This document shows, in pieces, positions 16,181 to 25,117 of a DNA stretch of 41,934 bases. Position 1 is the first letter of the stretch. Each line of letters opens with the position of its first letter. The notes beneath the pieces are model-generated. The model was not told the DNA's origin, did no database searches, and was given only the letters and a program-made list of their open reading frames with translations. The position numbers were made by a program, and so were the translations under genes. The DNA lies in the NCBI GenBank assembly GCA_019352035.1, contig JABBNZ010000032.1:1-41934 (forward strand), in the 5' to 3' direction. Origin of the DNA: Pseudomonadota bacterium (GTDB lineage Bacteria > Pseudomonadota > Gammaproteobacteria > Steroidobacterales > Steroidobacteraceae).

Positions 16181-16717
16181 TCAGGGCAGCAGGTGCCCGA
16201 CGAGCCGGGCCAGTGTCCGCTCGGAAAGCACGGCCAGCCCTTCGCGGCTGCCGCCGCTCGCCGATGCCGCACCGCTCCAGAGGGTCTTGCCGGAATGCAG
16301 GTCGATGAGCCGCAGGGTGAAGCCGACTGCGGGCTGACCGTCCAGGCCGATCTTGTAGTGCCACTCATCGACGCTGCCGAGCAGCGCGTAGCGCGCATCG
16401 TGCCGATGCGCCCAGTCGAGCGCATTGCTCTGGCTCTTGGCATCGTCACCGATGGGCAGCGGTCCGCTGCCATCCCGAGAGGGTGCGACGAGGACGTGCG
16501 GCAGACCTCGGGCACCGAGGAGGGCCGCCAGCTGTTGCTGGACGCGTCCACCGGCGTAAGGCGTCGATGTGTTGTTCATCGGCGCGACCACGCACCACAC
16601 CGCCTGGCTGTCCGGATGGGGGGTAGGGGCCGCGTTCATCTGAACGGTTGCGCAGCCGGACAAGGCGGCGCCAAGAATCAATACGGTCCAGAGGGTCGCT
16701 TTGGGTGGGGATCTCAT
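16181..16717 (-). CDS. pelC: PelC, outer-membrane lipoprotein of the Pel secretin-like pore, 178 aa
   Basis: The signal ends in the lipobox LSGC with lipidation at C22. Mature PelC forms a ring on the periplasmic face of the outer membrane that feeds polymer to PelB. The body has the expected PelC/TolB-N-like alpha-beta pattern: WCVVAPMNNTSTPYAGGRVQ, HVLVAPS, ARYALLGSVDEWHYKIGLDG and GFTLRLIDLHSGKTLWSG. Length is close to the 172 aa of P. aeruginosa PelC. It lies 12 bases after pelB and 19 before pelD. Confidence 0.92.
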   Translation of the reverse strand: MRSPPKATLWTVLILGAALSGCATVQMNAAPTPHPDSQAVWCVVAPMNNTSTPYAGGRVQQQLAALLGARGLPHVLVAPSRDGSGPLPIGDDAKSQSNALDWAHRHDARYALLGSVDEWHYKIGLDGQPAVGFTLRLIDLHSGKTLWSGAASASGGSREGLAVLSERTLARLVGHLLP

Positions 16718-16729
16718 GGCGATACTCGC

Positions 16730-19585
16730 TCATTGCGTTGAGGTGAAGTAGTGGCGATAGCGCAGCATCACGCCGGCCGTGCGCCCGCTGTGTGTGCCGA
16801 CATCGTTCTCGAGATTCAGGGTCAGGGAGAGATGGTCGGGACCCGATACGGGCGTCGCGATACCGGCGGTCAGGTCGTAGCCCTGACCGCTGACACTGTT
16901 GGCGCACAGGCTCGCGCTGGCGTAAGGACGCAACTGCGGTGTATACGCGGTCGTATACCGCATGTTGAAGTGGCCGCCGGCGCAGGCTTGCACGAAGCTG
17001 TCAGGGACGAAGAAGCCGACTGTCGGTGTCTCGTCCGCCGGCACCAGCGGCGTCAACTGGGTCGGGAGACTCGCGGCACGCGCATAATGAGCGCCGCTCA
17101 GCGAAGCATTCAGAGCGAAGTCGGGCGGGGAGAACCACAGCTGGTAGTCGCCCGCGAGCGAGAAGCGCTGAACCGAGCCCAGTGTGCCTCCGCCCTGTGC
17201 CCGCAGCCGTCCCGCCTGCAGCTGCAGCTGCAGGTCCGCGCGAGGCGTCAAGCGGGCGCTCGCGCCGGCATCGATGCGATCCTCCAACCCGGCGACACCG
17301 AGCGCCACGGTGTCGAGCGGCTGGGCTCCCGCGATGGCTCCCAACGTGGTTTCCAGAGCGCTGCTCCAGCGTCTCTGCCACGCGATGCCTGCGCGGAACC
17401 AGGCCGCGAGGTTGCGGCCGGCGCCGAGGTCGAATGTGAGACTGCCGCGCGCAGTCGCGTCTCGCCAGGCGAGCAGCGCGGCGCGGCTCAGGGACGGTGG
17501 GGTACCGAACTGACTGCTGTCGATCGTGCGCTGATGGGTGGTATCGATCCGAATGTCGAGCTGGTGGTGCGGCGAGAGCCAATGGGTTGCCTGGAGGCCG
17601 ACACCCTCATCGAGCAGCCCGCTCGTCTCGGTGGCGATGGCTGCGGCACCGAGGCTGTCGGCCCGCCGGACTGCGATCGCGGCGAATTGCCGCTGCAGGC
17701 CCGCATCGTGCGGCTCGAGCTCGAGTCCCTGAAATGCGAGACTGAGGGCCGAAGCATTCCAGCCGAGATCCTCGGCCGCACTCGCCCGGTCGCGAAGGGG
17801 CAGGGATGAGCTCGGGCGATCGAGCAGCCCCGCGATCCTCGGACCGTCGTTTTCCGCCACGGCCTGCGCAAGCCGTGCCCAATCCGGCGGCGCCGCGCGC
17901 ACGAACGCGCGACGGCGCCACCAGCGGGCCAGGGAATACGCGTGCTCACTTTGCATCCAGGAGAGCACCGTGACCCGGGCCTGTTGCCGGCGGGACTGTC
18001 GCGCGAGCCCTTCGATGGCGCGCCGCGCCGGATCACCCGGTGCGAGAGAGAGGGAGAGGCGGGCCAGGGCGAGGAAATGTGCTTCGACCCGCCGGGGGCT
18101 CGATCTCGAGGTGAGGCGGTGGGAGAGCAGGTCGTAGGCTCGCCGACGCAGCTGCCAGGCGATACCGGGACGGCCCGCCTGCTGCAGCGTGTCGGCATAG
18201 TCGATGAGCCACTGCGGGTCGTCCTTGCGGGCGGGCCATTGCGCCTGCAGCCACGGCAACGCGCGCCCAGGTTGGTGCAGCGCGGCATACGCGGCGGCGA
18301 GTGGCGCCCAGAGCTGCGGCGCATGGCGGGCGCGTTGCGCCAGAAGGTGCAGCCGCGGCGCGATCGGCGCGAGGTCGTGGTGGTCCACGAGCAGCCAGAG
18401 ACAGTCCGCGAGCAGGCTGTCGTCGCCGGGACTCTCCCGCAGCGCCTGGCGGTAGTCGGCAAGCGCCGCGCGCATGCGCCCTTGGCCGGAGTGTAGTGCG
18501 GCCAGGCTGCTCCAATAGGAGGGTGTCGCCGCGAATGCCGCCGCCTGGCCGGGACCGAGCAGGGCGAAGGCACGGACGAGCCAAGGAGTCGCGGGATGGA
18601 GCGAGGATGCGATGCCGAGCGTGGAGAGGAACAGCGCCGGCTCGTGCGTCCGCTGCCAACCTCGTGCGGCGACCGTGAACGCCTGCCGAGGATGGCGATA
18701 CTGCTCCGCGTAGACGACACGCAGATACACGGGAGCATCGGCTTGGTCCGTCGCGATCAGCACCTTCGCCGCCTGGGCGGCGGCTCGGTAATCTCCGAGG
18801 AGCCACGCAAGTCCGCTCAGCGTCTGCCAATAGGCGGTGTCCGAGGGGCGCGCACGGGATCGGGCGGCCAGCAGAGCGTCGAATGCCTGGGGCAGCCGAT
18901 TCTGAACATACTCGATCGTGGCGATCGCGAGCATGACCTTCGGGCCGGGACCGAAGTGCTTGCGATAGCGCTGAAAGGTTGCAAGCTCGCGCTGCGGGTC
19001 GCCGAGCGTGCGGTAGATGACGGCCTGCTCCCACAGCAGTTTGGGCTCGTGACGGCGCGCGAACTCCCGCTGCAGCTCGCGGATCGACTGGCGCGGCTCC
19101 CCGAGGTCGAGATACAGGCCGCTCAGCATACGGCGTTGCGCGGCTGTTGCGCGACCCTGTTGGATGAGCGAGCGCAGCAACACGGCGGCTTGCCCGTCAT
19201 GACCCAGACCGATGGCAAGATCGAGGGCGGGCTGCAGATCCCGCCCCTCGTGAAGGTCCAGCGCGAGGCGGGAGAGCGCCGCTAGCGCGGCCCGCGGATG
19301 GTTGCTCCAGCCGGCGGCCTGGGCGAGTCGGCCGAGCCATAGACGCGAGCGCGGCCGCGCCGCGACCGCGCGGTGCGCCAGGCGGTAGGCATCGGCGAGC
19401 GCTCCGGCGCCGACGAATGCCTGCCAGGCGAGATCCCAATCCTCGGTCCGCAAGGGGCGGGCGGGCGGCGGAGGGGGCGGCGGCGCGGCCGCGGACGCCG
19501 GATCCGGAAAGCGGCCGATGACCAACAGCGCGAGGGTCGCGTACAGGCGGATTCTCCAGCACGGTGAGGTGCGTGGCGCGCTCAC
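16730..19585 (-). CDS. pelB: PelB outer-membrane porin with TPR scaffold, 951 aa
   Basis: PelB exports Pel through a 16-strand beta-barrel and guides it with a long periplasmic TPR superhelix. Here the start is a GTG at 19585 overlapping the previous stop (GTGA). The protein begins with a cleavable signal peptide (RIRLYATLALLVIGRF, then DPASA) and a run of seven prolines. Residues about 45-640 are Ala/Leu/Arg-rich TPR helices. From about 660 the sequence turns into alternating strands (LDIRIDTTHQRT, GSLTFDLGAGRN, ADLQLQLQAGRLRAQ) and ends in YRHYFTSTQ, typical of a barrel. P. aeruginosa PelB is about 1190 aa and has a membrane anchor instead of a signal peptide; that missing part seems to be the separate upstream gene. 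Confidence 0.9.
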   Translation of the reverse strand: MSAPRTSPCWRIRLYATLALLVIGRFPDPASAAAPPPPPPPARPLRTEDWDLAWQAFVGAGALADAYRLAHRAVAARPRSRLWLGRLAQAAGWSNHPRAALAALSRLALDLHEGRDLQPALDLAIGLGHDGQAAVLLRSLIQQGRATAAQRRMLSGLYLDLGEPRQSIRELQREFARRHEPKLLWEQAVIYRTLGDPQRELATFQRYRKHFGPGPKVMLAIATIEYVQNRLPQAFDALLAARSRARPSDTAYWQTLSGLAWLLGDYRAAAQAAKVLIATDQADAPVYLRVVYAEQYRHPRQAFTVAARGWQRTHEPALFLSTLGIASSLHPATPWLVRAFALLGPGQAAAFAATPSYWSSLAALHSGQGRMRAALADYRQALRESPGDDSLLADCLWLLVDHHDLAPIAPRLHLLAQRARHAPQLWAPLAAAYAALHQPGRALPWLQAQWPARKDDPQWLIDYADTLQQAGRPGIAWQLRRRAYDLLSHRLTSRSSPRRVEAHFLALARLSLSLAPGDPARRAIEGLARQSRRQQARVTVLSWMQSEHAYSLARWWRRRAFVRAAPPDWARLAQAVAENDGPRIAGLLDRPSSSLPLRDRASAAEDLGWNASALSLAFQGLELEPHDAGLQRQFAAIAVRRADSLGAAAIATETSGLLDEGVGLQATHWLSPHHQLDIRIDTTHQRTIDSSQFGTPPSLSRAALLAWRDATARGSLTFDLGAGRNLAAWFRAGIAWQRRWSSALETTLGAIAGAQPLDTVALGVAGLEDRIDAGASARLTPRADLQLQLQAGRLRAQGGGTLGSVQRFSLAGDYQLWFSPPDFALNASLSGAHYARAASLPTQLTPLVPADETPTVGFFVPDSFVQACAGGHFNMRYTTAYTPQLRPYASASLCANSVSGQGYDLTAGIATPVSGPDHLSLTLNLENDVGTHSGRTAGVMLRYRHYFTSTQ

Positions 19586-20400
19586 GATCGCTCGAATCCG
19601 ATGAGCCGACGCGCGTATCGCGCGGCCAGCCTGGGCGCATCCGCCATGAGCGCGAGCCGCGTCATGAGTCGCCAGAGCCCGGGGGAGGGCGGTACGAAGG
19701 CCAACTCGTCCTGCGCGAACCGCAGGGCATCGCGAGGCCGGTCAGCAGCGCGCAGCGCATTGATGCCGCCGTCGAAGGCTTCCCGCCGCAGCCCTGCATC
19801 CTGCGTTTGCAGGATGAGGAATCGATAGAGATGCGCCGCCGTCCGGTACCGTCCCAGCACGGCGGCGAAGCGCGCCTCCCGCATCAGCCCGGATGCCTTC
19901 ATGCGCGGCGCGAGCAGCAGAGCCGCGCGCGTGTAGGCCTCGGCGAGCTGGGCTTGGCGCATCGAGCCGGATCGCTGCGTGTCAAGCCCGGCCCGCAACA
20001 GGTGCAGCTTCAGCAGGGCGATCTCGAGCGGCAGGCCGGCCCATCCGCGAGTCCGCCAGGGCTCGAGCGCATAGCGTGTCAGGGAGATGTCGCCGGCGTT
20101 CAGGGCTTGCGTTGCCAGTAGGATGCGGGTGTCGGCTTGCGTCGGTTGTGCCATCACCATCAGCCGCAGATAGGCGAGTGTTGCGGCATTCGGCGGCGGC
20201 GCCCCCCGCAGGCGGGTCTCGATGTAGGCCCTGGGATAGAGCAGCCCCAGCGCCACGAGCGTGGCGAGAACGAGGCTGGTCCGCAGCCAGATCGGCGCGA
20301 ATCGCTCACGGGGCGGTTCTGCGTGCGAGTGCGCCCGCCGCTCGGGAACCCCGTGGGCGGGCCCGTGAGTCGTCGGTTGCGGCAGCGTGATCGATCCCAT
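19582..20400 (-). CDS. Membrane-anchored TPR protein; apparent split N-terminal part of PelB, 272 aa
   Basis: GAGG lies seven bases before the ATG at 20400. A polar, Pro/His-rich cytoplasmic head of 36 residues leads into one membrane helix (IWLRTSLVLATLVALGLLYP, about 37-57). A periplasmic TPR-like region of 210 residues follows (ATLAYLRLMVMAQPTQADTR; YALEPWRTRGWAGLPLEIAL; RDALRFAQDELAFVP). In P. aeruginosa an anchor and first TPRs like these are the N-terminus of PelB itself. The lengths here (272 plus 951) add up to about one PelB. The gene sits exactly between pelA and pelB and overlaps pelB by four bases. Inference: it positions PelA and the PelB scaffold from the inner membrane. Homology to PelB-N needs a profile search. 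Confidence 0.75.
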   Translation of the reverse strand: MGSITLPQPTTHGPAHGVPERRAHSHAEPPRERFAPIWLRTSLVLATLVALGLLYPRAYIETRLRGAPPPNAATLAYLRLMVMAQPTQADTRILLATQALNAGDISLTRYALEPWRTRGWAGLPLEIALLKLHLLRAGLDTQRSGSMRQAQLAEAYTRAALLLAPRMKASGLMREARFAAVLGRYRTAAHLYRFLILQTQDAGLRREAFDGGINALRAADRPRDALRFAQDELAFVPPSPGLWRLMTRLALMADAPRLAARYARRLIGFERS

Positions 20401-20403
20401 CGC

Positions 20404-23304
20404 TCAGCCTCGACAGCTGACGGCGATATGCGCTCGATGGGTCGCGAGATCAAAGCTCACGTCGCCGTGCACATCCGTATGGCCGCGGCGCATCTGGCCA
20501 TCGATCCGCGTACGACAGTGCGCCGTGTTGCCGAGCGTAAAGGCCAGGGGCACGCGTGACCGCAGCCGCAGATCGAGCGTTCCAGGCTTGCGTTGCAGGG
20601 CATCGATCAGGCCGTTGGCGCTTTTCAGATAGGGCGCGCGGGGGGGCGCGGCCTGGAGAAACAGTTGCGCCTCGCCGCCCGGGCCCAGGTGGATGTAGCG
20701 CCTGCCGTCGAAATCGTCGAAGCCGGCGACATTGCGTGAGCGTTCGAGGTCCGGATAGCCCAGCGAGGCGGGAATGCGCAGCTCCCGGTCCGGACCGTAG
20801 CCGCGCGCGAGAAAGCCGCCGCCGGCGCTCGCCAGGCCTGCGGACTGGAACGCCACGGCGATGCGGCTGTACGTGGAAGCGAACACCGGCGTCGAGGGCT
20901 GCCTGGTGGCCCAGCGGTAGACCCGCAGCAGCTCCTTCAGCGCGCAGGCCCGGGTGCCGGAATAGTAGTGGTAGTAGATCTCCATCGCCGTCAGCCGGCG
21001 CGGACGATTCGTCAATTCCATGGTCTGGATGGCCTGACTGTAGCCGCAGTAGGGCGGCTGCCACCCATGGGTGTATTCGTCCTCGTCCGCGATCGGCGAG
21101 TAGACCTGGAAATAAGGCCCCTTCTGCACGCCGAGGGGCACTACGTTGGTCAGCGAGGGGTGGGCGCGCGTGATGGTGCTGTTGTTTCCGTTGATGTTCT
21201 GCAGGCCGTCGCGATACGCGATGCCGATGACCTCCGCGTCGGGATTGGTATCGCCCGACCACTGGATGAGGCGTACCCGCTTTCCGTCTGGGGCAAGCGC
21301 GTGGTTGATGATGTCCGCCGAGCCCGTGACTTCCATTTGAGGACTGAAGCGATAGCCCGGCACCGGCAGGTTGACGCCGTATTTGAGCGCGGGGTCGTTG
21401 CCCCTCACGTAGCCGTCGGCCTCCGCCTTCAGGTGCAGCCCCGCCGAGAGTCCGGGATCGCGCTCGAGCGCCGGCCAGTCGAACGGGTGCGAGTAGGTAT
21501 GCGTTCCGATCTGCACCCAGGGCAGGCTGAAGATGCGGCGCGCGATGGGCGTCAGCTTCGCGATCTCGGCCGGCGGATACCGGCCGTGCTCGACGAAGCC
21601 CGAGGCGATGACGGATGCCGCGACCGGCAAGTGGAAGCGATCGAGCACCTGATGCAGGATCACCTCGGCGGCCGGTTGATCATGGAAGGCGCCGATCCAG
21701 GACAGGGAGGAAAATCCGTCACCGTCGATGAGGGTGAACAGGAGCCGACGGCCGCTGGCGCTCGTGTAGTCGTAGGCGGGGACATCCGGCAGATGAAGCG
21801 CTGTGCGAAAGAAGCGGAACGGATCGAGGATCCAGGCGGACTGATTCTCATCGCCCCTCAAATCCCCCTGAGGAAGGTTGCGCACCACATAGGGACCGAG
21901 TGCATACCCGCCCCACGGGGTGATTGCGGCGGCCACTTCCGAGCTGCCCGCGAGCCGTACCTCGAGCAGCGGCGTGCCTGGCCCGCTCAGTTGGATCGGG
22001 CTGAAGTCCGGCGCACTGGGGAGCGGTGCGCTTTCGAACCCGAAATAGCCGCGCTCGGCACGCGAGATGCGGGCATCGTGCAGGCCGGCGGGCGGTTGTT
22101 TGCCGAGGCGCAGCCCGAGGGCTGCCAGGAGGCTCGCATCGGCGGGCATGCCGAAATTGCCGAGCACCGCCACTGGTACCCCAGCCTTCATCTGCGCATG
22201 CAGCCAGCGCCAGGTCTCGGCCGAGTGGCGAAAGTGATCCGAGCTGAACCAGGTGACGATGCCGGCGACCTGGCCGGCGAGCGGACCCGAGGGAAGCGGT
22301 TCGCGGCTGACGTCGAGCACGCGCGTGGCATACCCCAGGTGGTTGAGCGGCATGGCCGCGTACCAATTGAGGTTGTTGCTCATGATGTTGCCGGGCCCCT
22401 CGTAGAGCATGAGCACCCGCCGCGCAAGCGGTGTAATCGTGCTCACTCCGACGATGTCGAGCGCCGCGTTGCCTATGTATGGAACGATGCCGTGACTCTC
22501 GATGCGTCTCGCCAAGCGCTCGGCTTGCTCTCGGTTGGCCGACGGCAGGTAGTCGATAGCGATGGCTGTCAGTCCTATTTTTCGCACACCGTCGAGTCGA
22601 GCCAGCAGTTCTCGGGTATCGCTCTGAGCGACGGCGACATACTGCCGGGCTCGCTGATTCCATCCCCGGTACAGGGACTCGGCGGCGACCCCGACCACGC
22701 CCTGATCCTTGAGCGCATCGAGGAGCTCGAAGCCGCGGTTGAATAGGAAGTGCCCCGACGGGTCGCTTCCATGCACGGCCCGAATCAGCGCGATCAGCCC
22801 CTCACGGTAGGCGGCACGCGCAGCGGGCGTCTGGAGGGCCAGGCGGTAGCTGTCCAGGGTATCGAAGAAGAAGTCGCGATAGCCGCGCGAGCGCAGCGGC
22901 TGCAATACGTGATCGAGATAGAAAGACCGGCACGCGGGCTTCGCCTGATCGACGATCCAGCTTCGCCACGGGCGGTTCTCACCCAGCCGGCAGCGGGCCG
23001 GCATCTCCCGGGCGGCGGCGGAATCGATCGCGACCTCGCCGAGGGAGACGTAGGCGAAAACAGTCGTGTGCCGGCCGGCGAGCGCCGCCGGATCCCCCAG
23101 GGCATCCGGCTGGACCACCACCCAGTCGAAGTTGCGCAGCACCCCGATCGGGGGATGTTCGCCGTAGAAGAAGGCCACGGAGGGCGGCCCGGCCGCGCGG
23201 GCGGCAGCCGGTGTCACCAGCAGCAACATGGCCAGCGCCACCAGTGCCAGGTCGGCGACCCGGCCGCGGGCGCCCCAAGGCACCCGAGCGGCGGGAAGCC
23301 GCAT
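20404..23304 (-). CDS. pelA: PelA, bifunctional Pel glycoside hydrolase and deacetylase, 966 aa
   Basis: PelA trims and partly de-N-acetylates Pel in the periplasm. The ATG at 23304 gives a signal peptide (LALVALAMLLLVTPAAARAA); a TTG at 23340 would add 12 residues, and neither has a clear ribosome-binding site. The N-terminal GH166 barrel has FAYVSLGEV, FFFDTLDSY and the catalytic Glu in VAAESLYRGW (E209), equal to E218 of P. aeruginosa. A Rossmann-like middle region follows. The deacetylase has the metal motif LIDGDGF (D527, D529) and GTHTYSHPFDW (H602, H606). A beta-rich C-terminal domain ends the protein. It is the first gene of the operon; the TPR gene starts three bases after its stop. 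Confidence 0.93.
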   Translation of the reverse strand: MRLPAARVPWGARGRVADLALVALAMLLLVTPAAARAAGPPSVAFFYGEHPPIGVLRNFDWVVVQPDALGDPAALAGRHTTVFAYVSLGEVAIDSAAAREMPARCRLGENRPWRSWIVDQAKPACRSFYLDHVLQPLRSRGYRDFFFDTLDSYRLALQTPAARAAYREGLIALIRAVHGSDPSGHFLFNRGFELLDALKDQGVVGVAAESLYRGWNQRARQYVAVAQSDTRELLARLDGVRKIGLTAIAIDYLPSANREQAERLARRIESHGIVPYIGNAALDIVGVSTITPLARRVLMLYEGPGNIMSNNLNWYAAMPLNHLGYATRVLDVSREPLPSGPLAGQVAGIVTWFSSDHFRHSAETWRWLHAQMKAGVPVAVLGNFGMPADASLLAALGLRLGKQPPAGLHDARISRAERGYFGFESAPLPSAPDFSPIQLSGPGTPLLEVRLAGSSEVAAAITPWGGYALGPYVVRNLPQGDLRGDENQSAWILDPFRFFRTALHLPDVPAYDYTSASGRRLLFTLIDGDGFSSLSWIGAFHDQPAAEVILHQVLDRFHLPVAASVIASGFVEHGRYPPAEIAKLTPIARRIFSLPWVQIGTHTYSHPFDWPALERDPGLSAGLHLKAEADGYVRGNDPALKYGVNLPVPGYRFSPQMEVTGSADIINHALAPDGKRVRLIQWSGDTNPDAEVIGIAYRDGLQNINGNNSTITRAHPSLTNVVPLGVQKGPYFQVYSPIADEDEYTHGWQPPYCGYSQAIQTMELTNRPRRLTAMEIYYHYYSGTRACALKELLRVYRWATRQPSTPVFASTYSRIAVAFQSAGLASAGGGFLARGYGPDRELRIPASLGYPDLERSRNVAGFDDFDGRRYIHLGPGGEAQLFLQAAPPRAPYLKSANGLIDALQRKPGTLDLRLRSRVPLAFTLGNTAHCRTRIDGQMRRGHTDVHGDVSFDLATHRAHIAVSCRG

Positions 23305-23459
23305 GAAACGGGAAAAGTGGCTCACGCCGGATATTGTCAAGCACGCGTTTGCGGGCGAGGCGGAACACCGTCGCGGATTATGGAAAGGCTCAGCCCCGTC
23401 TTCGCGGATTTGCGGCCTGGTCGGCGGCTGGTGGGGGGGCGCCGGACCGACTCAGGGCA

Positions 23460-24251
23460 TCAGTGCACGAATCGGCGGTACGCCCGGCCGGCGGCATAGG
23501 ACAGGGCGCCGAGCGCCCCGACGAAGAAGCCGACCGGCCAGTTGGAAAAGTAGGAGAGCGCGATGGCGCTCCATACCGTCACGAGGGACAGAGCGATCGA
23601 CAGCAGGACCGCCATGTGCGGCTCATCGGTGAGCGCGCGCGCGCACGATGCGGGGCCGACCATGAGACTGAACACCATCAGAGCGCCAACGACCGGCAGC
23701 ACCATCGCCGTCGAGAGCGCGAGCACGCCGAGAAAAGCCAGCTCCATGCGCCGGCTCGAGGCGCCCGCGGCCTGGCAGAGCTCGGGCGAGACCGTGTCGA
23801 GCAACAGGGGGCGGAAGAGGACTCCCACCGTTGCGACCGCAACGATGCTCAGGACCGCAATCGATATCATCGCGCCTCGGCTGACGCCGAGGACCTCGCC
23901 GAAGAGCAGCGAGTAGACTTCCTGCGAGTACTGCCCCGTCATGCTGAGGAGCAGGGTGCCGAGCCCGAGCGAGGCGGCCAGCCAGAGCGCGGTGGCCACT
24001 TCGCGCCGGCCCCAGCGCTCGAGCCGGGTGATCCCGAGCACCCCGAGACCCGAGAACGTGACGAGCCCGGCGAGGCTGTTAACCCCGAGCAGGCTCGCGG
24101 CGGCCGCACCCGGAAACGCGCTGAGCGGCAGGACATGCGCGGCAAAAGCTGCGCGCCGGATGACGACGAAAAGCCCCACGACCCCGGCGACGATGGCCAC
24201 CAGGGTGCCGGCGATCCACGTGTTGGTCATGATGCCCGTGAACATGCTCAC
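23460..24251 (-). CDS. ABC metal-transporter permease (ZnuB/ABC-3 family), second permease, 263 aa
   Basis: A polytopic protein with about eight helices. FVVIRRAAFAAHVLPLSAFP and AAGASSRRMELAFLGVLALS are the ABC-3-type motifs that follow helix 1 and contact the ATPase. These permeases form the membrane channel for Zn2+, Mn2+ or Fe2+ import. It starts with GTG at 24251, overlapping the other permease stop by four bases (GTGA); an ATG two codons later is possible. It ends 155 bases before pelA, with no clear terminator between. It is similar in plan but not in sequence to the first permease, so the pair probably works as a heterodimer. Confidence 0.85.
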   Translation of the reverse strand: MSMFTGIMTNTWIAGTLVAIVAGVVGLFVVIRRAAFAAHVLPLSAFPGAAAASLLGVNSLAGLVTFSGLGVLGITRLERWGRREVATALWLAASLGLGTLLLSMTGQYSQEVYSLLFGEVLGVSRGAMISIAVLSIVAVATVGVLFRPLLLDTVSPELCQAAGASSRRMELAFLGVLALSTAMVLPVVGALMVFSLMVGPASCARALTDEPHMAVLLSIALSLVTVWSAIALSYFSNWPVGFFVGALGALSYAAGRAYRRFVH

Positions 24252-25117
24252 TTGCGCGAGCTCCGCGCCACGTTGGCCACCACGTACCCCAGAAAGATCA
24301 GCGAGACGATGAAGAAGCTCACCGGCCAGCCATGGCCCGGGGTCCAGTAGTAGCTGTCATAGGCGAGCAGAATCCCGCCCCAGACGGCTGCGATCCCCAG
24401 GAGCGCCGCCAGCGCCATCGCCAGTCCCGGCCTGTTGACGAGCCGCAGCGCCGTGGCGGCGGGGCCGATGAGCAGCGCCGGCGAGAGAATGGCCCCGACG
24501 CTCATCGCCGACAGCGACACGGCCAGCGCCAGCGCCAGTGCGTGAGCGAGCCCCACGAGGCGCACCCGCGTCCCCTGCGCGGCGGCGAGCTCCGCCGACA
24601 GCGAGCTCAAGAGCAGCGGTCGATAGAGCGCGCCAACCGTGACGACCGCCACCGCGCCGGCAGCGAGCGCCGGCAAAACGATCGTGGCGGGCAGGGTGAA
24701 CATCGATCCGAAGAGGATGGCGATCGCCGCGCCGCTCGCGCTGCCGGATGTCGTGTCGAGATACAGAAACAGCGCCGTGAGCGCCAGTCCTGCGCCCAGT
24801 ATCACACCCGTCGCGAGATCGCGCTCGCGCGCATCCTGCATGTCGGCCCACTCCATGCCAGCGGCTGCAAGCACGCCCATGCCGATGAAGCCGACCATGG
24901 GACGGACGCCCAGAAGGTAGGACGCCGATCCACCCGCACTGCTCACGTCACCGAGAGCGTGAGCCGCGAATGATTGACCGCGCATGACCGTGAACACGCC
25001 TACGACTGCGGAGACTACCGCTGTCCCGCCTCCGACCGCCAACGCCGCACGGACCGGGCGGTTGGCAAGGAATCCGGACGCGAAGATGACGTGCAGGAGC
25101 GCGTGCATGCCGATCAC
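24248..25117 (-). CDS. ABC metal-transporter permease (ZnuB/ABC-3 family), first permease, 289 aa
   Basis: Predicted eight to nine membrane helices. Family features include VFTVMRGQSFAAHALGDVSS near the N-terminus and the coupling segment LSAELAAAQGTRVRLVGLAH. The GTG start at 25117 overlaps the ATPase stop (GTGA). Most znu/mnt operons have one permease gene that forms a homodimer; here two consecutive permease genes imply a heterodimer, as in some other ABC-3 systems. Zinc is the likely substrate because of the Zur box at the operon head, but Mn or Fe cannot be excluded from sequence. Confidence 0.85.
   Translation of the reverse strand: MIGMHALLHVIFASGFLANRPVRAALAVGGGTAVVSAVVGVFTVMRGQSFAAHALGDVSSAGGSASYLLGVRPMVGFIGMGVLAAAGMEWADMQDARERDLATGVILGAGLALTALFLYLDTTSGSASGAAIAILFGSMFTLPATIVLPALAAGAVAVVTVGALYRPLLLSSLSAELAAAQGTRVRLVGLAHALALALAVSLSAMSVGAILSPALLIGPAATALRLVNRPGLAMALAALLGIAAVWGGILLAYDSYYWTPGHGWPVSFFIVSLIFLGYVVANVARSSRK

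Noticed and set aside
14848-16308. 486-codon plus-strand ORF across pelD
   Set aside because: Antisense shadow of pelD; no start context or recognisable motif.
20968-22746. 592-codon plus-strand ORF across pelA
   Set aside because: It is the antisense of a secure gene; the translation is rich in Arg, Asp, Glu, His and Gly with no domain, as expected for high-GC shadow frames.
23312-23340. TTGACA at 23335-23340 as a -35 box for pelA
   Set aside because: At 17-bp spacing the -10 position reads CTTTTC, a poor match, and the ATG would follow within a few bases.
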